NCBI GenBank assembly: GCA_029547025.1
Contig: JAKPQA010000194.1
Span: forward strand, 1 to 58,596
Direction: 5' to 3'
DNA: 58,596 bases
Source: Armatimonadota bacterium
GTDB taxonomy: Bacteria; Armatimonadota; Zipacnadia; UBA1398; JAKPQA01
Under the pieces are notes generated by a model. That model saw only the letters and a list, made by a program, of their open reading frames with translations. It was not told the origin of the DNA and did no database searches. Positions within the stretch are counted from its first letter, which is position 1. Each line of letters opens with the position of its first letter. Of this stretch, positions 16,301 to 26,200 are shown piece by piece. Made by a program: the position numbers and the translations under genes.

Positions 16301-19028
16301 CGCGGCCCTCGCCATCGACACGGGTCTCCTCGACCCGCGCACTGAAGTCCTCGATCACCAGGTCGTCGCCCTGTGTGAGAACGGCGGCCGAGGCGTACTC
16401 CACGCCGTAACCATGCATGGTGGCATCCGCCAGCCGAACCTCGCCGGCAAACTGGTAGTCCTGTGCCTGACCAGCAACCATCCCGCGCTCCAGTGAGAGC
16501 AGCCCGTCCACCTGCGTGGCCTCGGCAATGCCGAGGACCTGGCTCACCTCGCCGGCGGGCAGATCCTGGGCCTCGAGGCCCATGCCGAAGCGCACTGTGC
16601 CGTCATCCTCGAACCCAACGAAGGGTGCCAGCGCCATCCCCTGGGGCACCCATACGGGCAGAACACGGACCCGGCCCGGCCCCCGTCGCAGCTCGGCGTC
16701 GGCCAGCGAGATGACCCGGTCGTGGTACTCGAAGCGGGCCTGGGCCGAATCGAAATAGACCACGCTCGGCTGCCCGGGCCGGCTGAGGGAAGCGGGGATC
16801 AAAGCGCCGTCGGCGGCGCGAGCCCACGACACGCACCCGTTGAGCGCTTGGGCCGCACCCACGACTCGCGGCGAGTCTAGTGTGCCCTGCACCGATCCAC
16901 GAACCAACCCCTCCCCATCCAAGGAGAGAGCCGTGATGTTCCTGCTGAACTCGGCCAGGTCGATGGTGCCGCTCTCGAAGGCAAGGTCCAAAGTGCGTTC
17001 ATCGCCGAACAAAGGCACAGTACCACTCGCCTCGAAGTGCCCAAACTGCCCGGAGGATGAGAGCTGCGTCACCTCGACTCGGCCGTTGTCCAGGAGCTGA
17101 GCGGTGGCCACCACCTGGCCCAGGTCGTAGCGGTCGACAAGCACGGCCGGCGACCGGGCCTTCAGGGCGACGTCGGGCATCGGATCGCCCGGGGTCGCCG
17201 AGACGACCAGTGTGCCGAAGGCCCTCCCCTCCAGCGGCAGATTCGTGACCTCGACCGAACGGTTGAGCTGGGCCAGGTCGACATCCTCCAGTCGCGTCGT
17301 GAGCGCCCAGGTGACCTCTCCGTCCATAACCTCGACGGCCGCCGCCCCGCGAACGCTCCCTTCGAGCACCTGTGACTCGAGGTCGCTCAGGCGCACCAGC
17401 CAGCGGGTGGCCGGAAGCGGAGATTGGCTTTCCGACGCGGGTGGCACCTCGGAACCCGGAGGGACCGGAGCCTGCACGGCCTCGACTCGGCCCCGCAACT
17501 GGGTCAGGCCAATCCCGAGGGCTGAGGCCGATGCCAACCTCAGATCGCCCACGATGCGCGGGGATGACAGCGGTCCGGTCACCCGGGCCGCCATCAGGCC
17601 ACTGGCCCTAACCTCCCGGCTCGGCGGCGCCTCGCCAGGATGCCGGGGCCCCATGTAGGGCAGTCCCTCGGGCACCCGGACACTCATCCGGCTGGGGGGA
17701 ATCGTCAGGTCAGCCAGGTACTCACCCTTGCAGAGCAACTGACCCTCGATGTCCATGGGCGGAGCCGAGACCTCCCACCCGTTCGTGGTCTTGGCGTACA
17801 AAGCTCCCAGGCGGATCCGGCCGTCGACGACCACCTCCTCGACCGACCCAACGACCCTCAGATCGGCCGAGCCCGTGTCGGCCGTCACGAAACGTTCGAA
17901 GGTCTCCCTGGGCAGAGGGCGCTCTTGCAGGATCTCCCCGAAGTCCATGCTCTTCGAGCTGATCTCGAGGTCGATACGGGCCGGCCCCTTGGGCTCCTTC
18001 TGGCTGTTGAGGCCGAGCACGCTGCCCGAGACGAAGGCCCGCGAGTGGCCGTAGGTGAGCCACAGCCTATCGCTGGCGACGTGGTCCGAAGTCGCCACCA
18101 GATCGCCCTCAACGGCGAAAGGCTGTGCTCCCACACCGGGGAGCTCGAAGGACATCCCGTCGACCTCGCCCCGCGCGAAGTACTCGAGCGACGCGCGGTC
18201 TGACCACGTAAAGCCGGCCCGGACGTGGGGGATGGTGCCGGCCAGGAACCGGAAGCTCGGATCGTCGTCCGCCACCACCCAGTTGAACAGGGCATCACCC
18301 CGCAGACCATCGGCGTCCACGAGGATGTCAATGACATGGCCCTGGGAGAGGTACCGAGCAGTCAGGGTCGCCCGGTCGGCGACATCCACGACGGCCATGG
18401 TGGCGGTGCCTTGCGTCAGACCGACTTCGTGGCAGTCCACGATGGCGTCGATACCCGTACCACGGTAGTCCAGGCCACGGCCGCCGGGACCGGGTGGTGT
18501 GGACTCGTCACAGAAGCGCAGGTCGCCCTGGTATACCTGAACGATGCCAGCGAAACGGTCGGCCGTCCTGGGCCTCTTCTTCTTGGGCTGTCGGACATAC
18601 CGGGCCAGCTGCCACGAGCCATCCTTGAGCTTGCGGATCTCGCCTTGCGGCCGATGAACCTCGATGCGCTCGATCGAACGCTGGAAGCTGACCCGACCAC
18701 GAAGCACCGCCCACAGCGAATAGCGGATCACCACCCGCTGCGCCGTGAGCAAGTCGCCCGCCCCGCCATCCGCAGCCACCCGGCCGATGCTCAGGCCATG
18801 TAGCGTGATCCCGCGGAACACATTACCGGTGATCCGGCCCATCCGCACCGGCCGTCCCAGGGCGGCACTCGCCTCTTGCTCGGCGAAGGGCCGGAGGTCC
18901 TCGAGGTCCCACTCGACCGCACGTCCGCGGACATACACGACGGACGCCACACCACAGATCGCGGCAGCAACGGCCACGATCCGGCTCGACAGGATCCGCG
19001 AGAGCAGCAACCAGGAGCCCCCCACCAT
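13341..19028 (-). CDS. tamB: TamB-like protein (AsmA/DUF490 family, envelope lipid bridge)
   Basis: A very long (about 1,895 aa) inner-membrane-anchored protein of the TamB/AsmA-like superfamily, thought to span the periplasm as a hydrophobic-grooved beta structure and move phospholipids or assist outer-membrane assembly. Visible are an N-terminal membrane helix (SSRIVAVAAAICGVASVVYV), then repeated beta-rich AsmA-like stretches, and a C-terminal DUF490 region ending YHLGITYDLTDHLRGGFAI...ELRYQTPF, the usual TamB ending. The start is uncertain: ATG 19028 begins just before the membrane helix but no SD is clear; a TTG at 19097 would add 23 residues. No BamA/TamA gene lies beside it. Confidence 0.83.
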   Translation of the reverse strand: MVGGSWLLLSRILSSRIVAVAAAICGVASVVYVRGRAVEWDLEDLRPFAEQEASAALGRPVRMGRITGNVFRGITLHGLSIGRVAADGGAGDLLTAQRVVIRYSLWAVLRGRVSFQRSIERIEVHRPQGEIRKLKDGSWQLARYVRQPKKKRPRTADRFAGIVQVYQGDLRFCDESTPPGPGGRGLDYRGTGIDAIVDCHEVGLTQGTATMAVVDVADRATLTARYLSQGHVIDILVDADGLRGDALFNWVVADDDPSFRFLAGTIPHVRAGFTWSDRASLEYFARGEVDGMSFELPGVGAQPFAVEGDLVATSDHVASDRLWLTYGHSRAFVSGSVLGLNSQKEPKGPARIDLEISSKSMDFGEILQERPLPRETFERFVTADTGSADLRVVGSVEEVVVDGRIRLGALYAKTTNGWEVSAPPMDIEGQLLCKGEYLADLTIPPSRMSVRVPEGLPYMGPRHPGEAPPSREVRASGLMAARVTGPLSSPRIVGDLRLASASALGIGLTQLRGRVEAVQAPVPPGSEVPPASESQSPLPATRWLVRLSDLESQVLEGSVRGAAAVEVMDGEVTWALTTRLEDVDLAQLNRSVEVTNLPLEGRAFGTLVVSATPGDPMPDVALKARSPAVLVDRYDLGQVVATAQLLDNGRVEVTQLSSSGQFGHFEASGTVPLFGDERTLDLAFESGTIDLAEFSRNITALSLDGEGLVRGSVQGTLDSPRVVGAAQALNGCVSWARAADGALIPASLSRPGQPSVVYFDSAQARFEYHDRVISLADAELRRGPGRVRVLPVWVPQGMALAPFVGFEDDGTVRFGMGLEAQDLPAGEVSQVLGIAEATQVDGLLSLERGMVAGQAQDYQFAGEVRLADATMHGYGVEYASAAVLTQGDDLVIEDFSARVEETRVDGEGRVAQFRTAPEFVGVAWRADRISLARIDANVRRAHGLRGIASAMGGVDGPIQAPVITASAESDSVWLQGEEFTNVRLEMQYFVDPSDQEHVLWLGYPNPLVAHVGGGVLQAECEYELNARRISATGRMEGIATGPLSSVTRAYLFEAARRGQETEAQRRVANLVRSLGGAVSGRFEVSGPVDDLEVRAQRIELADATYRGQPIPALAGSLRYQGQTVEVHELSLADPNGTASGSVWADLGPGGTILGNLTATGVRLAPFAEMFAARPIITEGTGEAHIVVRGPTANPVLEGGLRARDVLVDLDYENTHVPRSQHRLARVDSVQADGISVREGAAQVASLEARSGGTSASIKDARIPFSWSGVAAPKNDPLVLVVDVPEQDLSALASVFGFPPESMEGHVGGSLRLSGTLDRPSIDGDFQLRNARFVIDNTDPYLRALLRQTRIPIEGANAAIRVSRQPSVDANVVSLTGSADVLGGQVRADGTVEVASLADTSGLRGWDMRLRASGLRHKLYGDPRGDSDLLALEELDARITEEGGAPCVVIEKAGMTLGEGADQGRISFADGRVVLVDAQRNGFSFARLGLNRWNVTADVRHLPVDAGGIERIVRVGEAERRQAEAQGGRESATLVDPQSVHVADFGFARLDGKVVATGKGEGDPTQIRGVGLRISDARVNIPAFEEEDRSAPPAAATTAVATVPARRAFRFPQRDDFDIAIDVNVGNNVQVPAYQTELRGLASLYSRAGDVKLQGMLVGQKGEVSYYTVRINVTSLIVTLDWSSLPGSGGEMDEFKAYLTADGNTSVISKGVRTRILVHIEGPLAGESLIAGRVRYVARLASPYGDDQPINTGPLQLTLRSEPPLPQREILQLLGQGYVPGLAREGQTDYTKVLSTNVFEALASTFVGSFVSQVSDLLGLNGLTLEWNPRTGINTFGIDRAITDKLYLEGWMLTASPRYRRYHLGITYDLTDHLRGGFAINETLTRRVELRYQTPF

Positions 19029-19411
19029 CGTTGGCGGGCCGCGAAGCAGCCAGAAAGGTATATTCGCACTGCGAGGAGGGGCCCCTACAGAGGCCAACGC
19101 CGCCAGACCGGCTCAGCTCCGGGTGTCGACGTGGCGCTCCCCGTCGAAGACCACGCCCAGCAACTGGCTCGGGCGGTCACGAAGCACCTCGTAGGCGCCA
19201 ATGCCCGCTCCACAGGTAATACGTTTGAGACGGTGGGCGGGGTCCGGACGCGGCCTCCGCGCACGCGATGAGCCGGCCGGCCCAAGTCGTCGAGACCGAA
19301 GTGGCACGAGAACTCGACAAATGGCACGGCGCCGTGAGGCGGGGAACTCGATGCCAGCGGTGCGTATGGCCGCTCCTCGCACCGGTTCGCGGCACGGCAC
19401 GCCTCGGCAGC
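19029..19411. other. Unassigned gap upstream of tamB
   Basis: About 380 bases between two minus-strand genes, which should hold the tamB promoter. Minus-strand frames here contain short protein-like stretches, for example one ending GAYEVLRDRPSQLLGVVFDG at about 19113-19210. None has a start with an SD and an uninterrupted coding pattern, so no gene is called. Confidence 0.3.
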
Positions 19412-21334
19412 CTACGCGCCGTTCGCGGGCTCCATGGGCCCGGTGGACGTCAGGGCCGGACACGGCTGCCAGTGGGCGTCGAACCAACCAAAGCAGAGAA
19501 CGGTATCCGCCTGGAACTCGCTGCCCGAAGCTTTGAAGATCACGATGTCAGTCAAGACGTCGAGTCGGTGGTTCGGCTCAATGAAGCGCCGGTTCTCGCC
19601 CCAGAACGCCCCGGCATGAACCACCAGCAGACGTCTTGGGTTGAGGGGGTTCGGATAGACCAACACCGCGCCCACATCTGGGCCGGTGTACTCGATGCCC
19701 TGGTACTCGAATCCCCCCTCGATGAACCGGAGCGGCAGTGAGGGGGCGGCTTTGGCGACAATCAGGTTGGTCTCGGGACGGCCGAACGCGATGAGGTTCC
19801 GGCTGGCGATGACGTCGTCGCTGACGGCCGAATCATCGAGCACCGGGGGCAGCCCGTCGGCGTAGTCGTCCCAGTGCCGCACGTTCCAGTCGACGATCCG
19901 GGCCAGCGCCGAGCGCTCAGCGTCCGACCCCTGGGTGCCGCGCACCATGACGAACGGCTGGCAGTAGGCGTTCTCCACGGGTCCCACCAGCGTGGCGGTC
20001 TTGTACGGTGCGTCAGCGGGCGGGTCCTGGGGGAGGCCCGTCACGTCCCAGGGCTCACCGTCGGCGGGCTCCGGCAGGTGCAGCTGGAGGCGGCCCACGT
20101 TCTCGGTCTTGAGTGCCACGGTGTGGGGGCCCGTGATCTGAGCGTCGACACGGATGGGCGCCCCGAACTCCCGGACCTGCTGTACCTCGACCCAGTATGC
20201 CCGGTTGTACTTCGGCGAGAAGCTCGTGTAGGTCACGCGCGGCGGCATTGCGTCGCGGCGATGGCTGAGCAGCCGCGTCCAGAGTGTCTTGTCCCGGAGC
20301 AATGTGTCCCAGATCCGATGCCCTCCCTCCGGATCCTCGGTATAGCGACTGAGGCCGAAGGCCTCCAGGGCGCGGAACATACGCGAGGACTGGGTGGGCG
20401 GTATGTACGGGTCTCGAGCGCCGTGGTAGATGTCCACTGGCAACGATCTGAGGTTCTCCGCCACCAGGATGGGGCTGTTGATGGCGATGCCCAACTCGCG
20501 CGGCTTCGCCGCTTCGCCCGGCTGGAACCCCTTCCAAAGATAGTAATCGGTGCGGCCGCAGATGGGCGTGATGGCCGCCCATAGGTGCGGGTAGTGCGTG
20601 GCCAGCGTCCATACGCCGGAGGCCCCGGCCGAGACACCAGTGAGGTAAACGCGGTCCGAATCGACGCGGAACGTCCGGCAGACCTGCTGGAGCACCTCGA
20701 GCACGTCGAGCTCCCCCGGACCCAGGAAGTCGGTGTTGCGGCGTCCATAGGGGATCACGAAAAGGGCGTCGATCTCGTCGACCACGGACTGGAAGCGTTC
20801 GGGGACCCAGGGGAAGATCTTGGTGGTGTACGGGTCATATCCATGGCAGAAGAGAATGGCGGGTGTGGGCCGCGCCGGATCGTAGCCGTCCGGCACAAAC
20901 ACGTGGTAGCACTGAACGGTTCCATCGTTGGAGGCGAAGTAGGCACGTTCGAGCAACTCGCCCGGCACGATAGGCAGCGGCTTGTGGTCGCGTGCCAGAT
21001 CCAGTGCGGCCGCGGCCGACGAGAGGCGCCCATCGACGTATTCGGCGCCATAGAGGCTCCAGTAGGGGCTCTCGACGGCCATCCTCGCCTCGATGACCGC
21101 AAGCTGGGCCAGGGCCAAGCAGTCATCGGCCTCCGGACTGGTTCCCTGCAGTTCGGCCCGGGCCCGGGCGATCGCAGGCTCTTGGGCCTCGACGCGTGTC
21201 AGCAGCTCGGCCCGCGTTGGTGTATCCTTGCCCCCACGGGGTTCGCCTTGGCCCCCGGCCGCCGAGACGGCCAGGACCATGGCCAGGGCGAGGGTGTGAC
21301 GTGGCGGAGGCGAGGGACGCGCACGGTATCGCAT
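19412..21334 (-). CDS. Secreted alpha/beta hydrolase (esterase / prolyl oligopeptidase-like)
   Basis: A 640-residue exported alpha/beta hydrolase. It starts with a signal peptide (RHTLALAMVLAVSAAGGQG). The catalytic centre is around residues 220-345: nucleophile Ser in LTGVSAGASGVW (GxSxG, near 236), Asp in YHGARDPYIPP (near 306) and His in EGGHRIWD (near 342). The local layout resembles feruloyl-esterase/PHB-depolymerase-like and peptidase S9 proteins. The C-terminal 300 residues are a beta-rich region without a recognised domain. ATG 21334 has GGAG 7 bases upstream; the longer frame to 21442 is unlikely. It is divergent from the lipoprotein gene at 21504. Confidence 0.8.
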   Translation of the reverse strand: MRYRARPSPPPRHTLALAMVLAVSAAGGQGEPRGGKDTPTRAELLTRVEAQEPAIARARAELQGTSPEADDCLALAQLAVIEARMAVESPYWSLYGAEYVDGRLSSAAAALDLARDHKPLPIVPGELLERAYFASNDGTVQCYHVFVPDGYDPARPTPAILFCHGYDPYTTKIFPWVPERFQSVVDEIDALFVIPYGRRNTDFLGPGELDVLEVLQQVCRTFRVDSDRVYLTGVSAGASGVWTLATHYPHLWAAITPICGRTDYYLWKGFQPGEAAKPRELGIAINSPILVAENLRSLPVDIYHGARDPYIPPTQSSRMFRALEAFGLSRYTEDPEGGHRIWDTLLRDKTLWTRLLSHRRDAMPPRVTYTSFSPKYNRAYWVEVQQVREFGAPIRVDAQITGPHTVALKTENVGRLQLHLPEPADGEPWDVTGLPQDPPADAPYKTATLVGPVENAYCQPFVMVRGTQGSDAERSALARIVDWNVRHWDDYADGLPPVLDDSAVSDDVIASRNLIAFGRPETNLIVAKAAPSLPLRFIEGGFEYQGIEYTGPDVGAVLVYPNPLNPRRLLVVHAGAFWGENRRFIEPNHRLDVLTDIVIFKASGSEFQADTVLCFGWFDAHWQPCPALTSTGPMEPANGA

Positions 21335-21503
21335 GGGCAGGCTCCGGTCTTGGGCTGTGTGGAGAGCGTTCGGTGCGGGCAAGCGCCCGTCCTGCGGATC
21401 CGCGAGCGGAGCCACAGGAGGCCCAGAACACAGGACACACACAGGGCGAGGCGGTTGCGGGGCGTGCCGTGGATTGCCAGTCAGGAGTGCGAGTCACTTG
21501 GGA

Positions 21504-22754
21504 ATGTTGGCTAAACACCACTCCATAGTCCGCATTGCCGGTGTCTGTGCCGTCGTGGCCCTTCCGTTGGGTGCGATGGGGTGTTCGCGGGCCGCCGTCC
21601 GGCCGACCGAGGCGATCTCCGAGGTCGCCATCCCCATCGCCGAGGGCCAGGGCGCCGAAGGCTGGAACGCCTATGTTTTGGCCGTCCGACAGGTTCGGGA
21701 CGAGAACACCATCCGCACCCTGTACGGTGACGCCCAGCGCCTGGCGCCGGTCCTGGATGCTAGCGATCAGGGCCGTCTGGGCTCCCCCCGGCTCTCTCCG
21801 GCCATCGCGAAGGTCTTGGCCTCGAACGCCGCGGCACTCCGCCTCATCCACGAGGGCCTCGAGAAGCCCTGCCGCGTGCCGAACCTCGAGCTCCGCGGAC
21901 CGTCCGATGTCGGGGCCGCCGGTGGCATGAAGGCGCTCGGGGTGCTGCTCCTGCTTGAGGGCCGACAGCGGGAGCTCGAGCGGCAACCGGCCCGCGCCTT
22001 CGAGTCGTATCAGGCCGTGATCCGCTTGGGGCAGCAGTTGCGGGCCACGGCAGTGGGCGCGTTGCTGGTGAGCACCCGATCCATCGTGGAGGACGGCTGC
22101 CGGGAGATGAGGACCAGTCTGCGGACGGGCGTTCCCATGACGGACGGCCAGATCGAGCAGAACATATCATTCATTGACAAGACCATCGCGGCAATGCCGT
22201 CGATCGCGTCGCTCCTGACGCGGGAGAGGGACGCCGCGCTCGGCTGGGTCCAGGTTGCGGTCCCACAGAAGTCCGAGGTGCTGGCCGATGCTCGCGAGCA
22301 GGGCGGACCCGACTACCGACCCGACCTCCAGGTGATCACCCGGCAGATTCGCGAGTACTATGCCGCCGCCATGCGGTCAGCCGCACTGCCGTGCGCTGAG
22401 GCGCTGGCGAACGGAGTTCCGCGACCTTCGGACCCCATTGCCGCTGCCGTGTGTGACGATTACCGCACGCTCGTCTACGGTGAGCACCGGCTGCGTGCGG
22501 CGCTGCTGGCCACGCGGCTGTGCTTCGCCGTGCGCCGCTACCAGGAGACCAACCGCTTCGCACCCCGCAGCCTCGAGGCGATGGTTCCGTCCTTCCTGAG
22601 TGCCGTCCCGGCCGACCCGATCAGTGGCGAGCCGTTCCGTATCCGCTCCGAGGGAGAGCGCTATCTGGTGTACAGCGTGGGCCCCGACGGCCAGGATGAC
22701 GGAGGCAAGGTTATGGCCGTCGCGTATGGTCAGAAGGGTGACTTCATCTACTGA
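21504..22754 (+). CDS. Putative lipoprotein, function unknown
   Basis: A 416-residue exported protein. The N-terminus has a hydrophobic stretch ending ALPLGAMGCSR, a fair lipobox with Cys at about residue 27, so it is probably a lipoprotein. The middle is helical. The C-terminus FLSAVPADPISGEPFRIRSE...YLVYSVGPDGQDDGG matches a recurrent tail in planctomycete-like and armatimonad-like exported proteins (a pseudopilin C-terminal type region), whose role is unknown. The start is ATG 21504; TTG 21498 would have a better-spaced SD (AGGAG). It is convergent with fliS, 29 bases apart, and probably unrelated to it. Confidence 0.6.
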   Translation: MLAKHHSIVRIAGVCAVVALPLGAMGCSRAAVRPTEAISEVAIPIAEGQGAEGWNAYVLAVRQVRDENTIRTLYGDAQRLAPVLDASDQGRLGSPRLSPAIAKVLASNAAALRLIHEGLEKPCRVPNLELRGPSDVGAAGGMKALGVLLLLEGRQRELERQPARAFESYQAVIRLGQQLRATAVGALLVSTRSIVEDGCREMRTSLRTGVPMTDGQIEQNISFIDKTIAAMPSIASLLTRERDAALGWVQVAVPQKSEVLADAREQGGPDYRPDLQVITRQIREYYAAAMRSAALPCAEALANGVPRPSDPIAAAVCDDYRTLVYGEHRLRAALLATRLCFAVRRYQETNRFAPRSLEAMVPSFLSAVPADPISGEPFRIRSEGERYLVYSVGPDGQDDGGKVMAVAYGQKGDFIY

Positions 22755-22783
22755 CAGCGGGTCAGGCGTTCCCGCCGCCCGGT

Positions 22784-23233
22784 TCACGAGACCACCGAGA
22801 ACCCGCCGTTCTCGCCCGGGGGCTCCGGGCCCTCAAGTGCCTGCCGATTGCGGTCGGCGGTCTCCTCGCTCACCGCGCGGTCCCACGCTTCTCGCAGTGT
22901 GCGCACCAGGTCGACCACTTCGTCGACGGGCTCGGCCGACTTGCGGAAGTTCGCGTCGACGAGCTGCATGAACATGAACTCGTAGATCGCCAGGAGATTC
23001 CGCGCAATCTCACCGCCCTGATCCAGATCGAGTGAGGCCATCAGCTCCGACAGGACATTCTGGGCTTTGATGAGAGCGAAGTGTGCCTCCTTGGGCTTCC
23101 GTTCCGCGAGCTCGGTCCTGGCCTGCTCGAGGAAACGGAGCAGTCCATCGTAAAGCAACAGAATGAGCCGGCCGCGCGACGCGGTTTCCACGGCGGTTCG
23201 CCGGTAGTTCTGGTAGGCCTTCGGTACACTCAT
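22784..23233 (-). CDS. fliS: Flagellar export chaperone FliS
   Basis: A FliS-type chaperone, 149 residues, which binds the flagellin C-terminus and prevents its polymerisation before export. The N-terminus SVPKAYQNYRRTAVETAS and LILLLYDGLLRFLEQA are clear FliS signatures. The last 25 residues (DRNRQALEGPEPPGENGGFS...) form an extra Gly/Pro-rich tail. Start ATG 23233 has GAGG 4 bases upstream; GTG 23242 is possible. It follows fliD after 64 bases on the same strand. Its clients would be the three unusually large flagellins encoded divergently. Confidence 0.93.
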   Translation of the reverse strand: MSVPKAYQNYRRTAVETASRGRLILLLYDGLLRFLEQARTELAERKPKEAHFALIKAQNVLSELMASLDLDQGGEIARNLLAIYEFMFMQLVDANFRKSAEPVDEVVDLVRTLREAWDRAVSEETADRNRQALEGPEPPGENGGFSVVS

Positions 23234-23297
23234 CAACCTCACCCGTCACATGCGTTGTCACGAGCCCGGCCCCATGCCAGAGCCCGGCTCACCGTGG

Positions 23298-26200
23298 CTA
23301 GCTACTGCCCGAACTCTGTTTGCTGGCGCTCGAGAGCGTGCTGAGCACGTAATCCCCCTGCGATTGAAGCTGTGAGAGCATCGACTCCATGGCCGTGAAC
23401 TGCCGGTTCAGGGCCTCCTCGCGAGCCTTCAGGCGGGCTTCATACGCCGTGATGCTGTCCTCGACGCGATCAATGTCCTTCTCGATGGTGCCATCGGTCT
23501 TGACCCGGTAGCCGAGCACTCCGTCGGACTTGAGGGCGGTGCTGAGCAGGTCGGTCAGCGCACGCGAGAGCCCCTTGCCGTCCGACGAGATGTCGATCCC
23601 GAACACGGTGGCCAGTGTGTTGGTCCCGCGGCTGTCATCCCGGAGCACGACCTGGTAGCGTGAATCGCCTGAGCCCGTGCACCTGAGCAACAGCCGGCCC
23701 TGGGAATCGAAGGAGGCCGTAACTCTGACGCGGTCGCCGAAGTCGTCGCCATCGCCCACGTTGAGACCCGCGCGGTCGAGCAGCTCCAGAATCTGCGCCT
23801 GGGTATAGGTGCGGCCCGCCTGCAGGGTAATGCTCGAAGACTGGTTGATGCCGTCTCCCACACGGAACGAGAGGGCCTGACCATCGGCCGGCACCATCAG
23901 CCCCGAATCGCGGTCCACCAGATAGGTGGCCAGCACGCTGGTCCCGCTGCCCGTGTACTCCTCGGATGCGAACAGCTGGAGGATCGCGTCTTCCCGGGTC
24001 CGTAGCATCTCCTCAAGATCGCCGATGTCGCCGAGCTTCTTGAGGATCTCGTCTTTGTCGGTCGAGTCGTAGACCAGCGTGCCGTCCGTGACGACCTTGC
24101 CGGGGGCCAAGTAGGTGTCGATGCCCAGGTCAATGAGCCCATTCATGGACTCGGGCAACCCGCTGACCGAACTGGTGACGGCCCGCCGCAGAGCGAGCAT
24201 GATGCGCCGCAAGGCCGAATCGGTCCGGATCAGCTCCTGCCGGCGGTACTTCTCGTACAGAGTCGTGTACGTCTCAATCTCCGTGTACGTCATGTTGGCA
24301 CGGTCTTCATCAGTCAACGGCGTCAGGTACTTCTTCTGGTCGTCCGTCAACTTCGCCGGGTTGAGGAGGTCGACAATCTCGTTGTACTTGGCGACGAAGT
24401 CCGCCAGCGCGTTCATGCCGCGATCGGTGTCGACTTCGACGTTGATCGTCAGGGTCTTGTCGCTGGCCGCGAGCAGCGTCAGGGTCAGTCCCTCGACCAG
24501 GTTGGTGACCGTGTTGCTGACACGGGTGTAGGTGGTGCCATCAAAGGTGAACTTCGCATCCGTGCCAGCCTCGCCGACATATCGCGTAGTCTGCTGCTGC
24601 GATGCCGTGCCGATGTGAAGCGCTTGGAGGATGTTCGACGAGTCGCCCGCCGCGCCCACCCGGATGCGGGTCGTGTTGGTCGTGGTCGACTCATCATCCA
24701 TATCGCTCTGCAGCACGAACCGGTCGGTGGACGAGTCATAGGATGCTTTGACATGAGCGCCTGACCCGTTGATGCGGTCGATGACGTCCTGGAGGGTGTC
24801 CTTGGACGCGTCCACGTAGAGCGTCACGCCGTTGATCGTGAACGTGCCCGAAGTGACGGGGGTGGTCAGGTTGGTTGAGGCCGTTCCCAGCTGGGTGGTC
24901 AGGCTAACGTTGTTATTGTCGACTCCGGCAACAGCCGTGCCTCCCGTCGTCGTGGTGAGCTTCGCGATCTGCAGGAAGTTGCTCGAGTCCGTGTTCGACC
25001 CGAGCAACACGGTCCCCGAGGACCCGATGGTGGTCGAGGCCACGATGAACCGGTCGTCCCGGCTGTCATAGCGGGCCACGACTCCCGCGCCCGAGCCGTT
25101 GATCTTGGCCAGGATGCTCTCGACGGTCTCGGTGGTGTAGTCCGAGATCTGGATGGCCACACCATTGATGGTGAAGACCCCGTTGGTTGCTGTGGTCGCC
25201 GGCGTGGCGAAGCCCGCGTCTGCGAGAGAGGCGCTGGTGTCCAGTTTGAGCACGAACTCGAAGGTCTGACCCGATGCCGGCGGCCCCGCGCCGGGGTAGG
25301 TGTGGGTGAAGGTGCTCCCCGCCAGATCCGAGTCGATGTAGGACGCGAAGGTGGCGGGGGTGGTGCTGCTCCCGAGCACCCCGTTTCCCTGGACCTCGCC
25401 GTCGGCGTTCAGAATGCGATAGTGCCAGGCCGAGGGGGCACCATCGTAGTTGTACTCGATGGTGTAGCGGCCCGCCTTGGCGTCGGGGAAGATGCTGCGG
25501 GCGACAAGCGTCGACGACGGCTCGGTCACCAGCGACGTCCCGCTGCTGCCGACGTTGTAGCCGCCGTCAACGCGGGCCGCCGTGTCGACTCCGGCCGAGA
25601 TCTCGGCGCTGGTGTACAGACTCTCCTCGCCATTCACAAAGGACCGATTGATGCCGGTTCCGTAGAGAATGCCTCCGGTGAAGAGATAGTCGAGGCCTGT
25701 TCCCTCGGCCCCGGTGGCCGTGTGGAATGAGGGAGAGCCCCCGTGCAACGGTATCACCGTATCGGCCACGGTGTACTCATCGGTCGAGGCGGCCGTCACC
25801 ACGGCGGTGCCCGATGGTTGCGACTGGGTGAACTGGGCGGCATTGAGGCCGAAGAGAACCTTGGTAATGGTCCCCGTCGTGAGGCCCCCGGCCTCACCGA
25901 GTCCAAAGTCCTTGCGAGGGTCCTCGGCGTAGACCTGAAGCCGCCCGCCCACCAGGGCGGCCTTCATGCCATCGACGGCCTCCAGGTTGTCTAGCAGCTC
26001 CTGGAGCGTGGCGGGCGTGGCCACGTCGGTGACGACGTTCTCGAGATTGGTCATCAGGCTGTTGGCGGTCGTCACACCGAGACTGGCCAAGCTCGTGTTC
26101 AGCAGGTCACCGACGCCGTTGGCCGTGGAGAGCGGCGTGAGTTTGATGTTGTCCCAGAAGACGGCTTCGCCGTCATCGTCCGTCCGCACGGTGGCCTGGC

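Noticed and set aside
19268-19741. Plus-strand ORF starting MSRPAQVVETEVARELDKWH
   Set aside because: After about 25 residues it becomes antisense shadow of the esterase gene and loses coding character; no SD.
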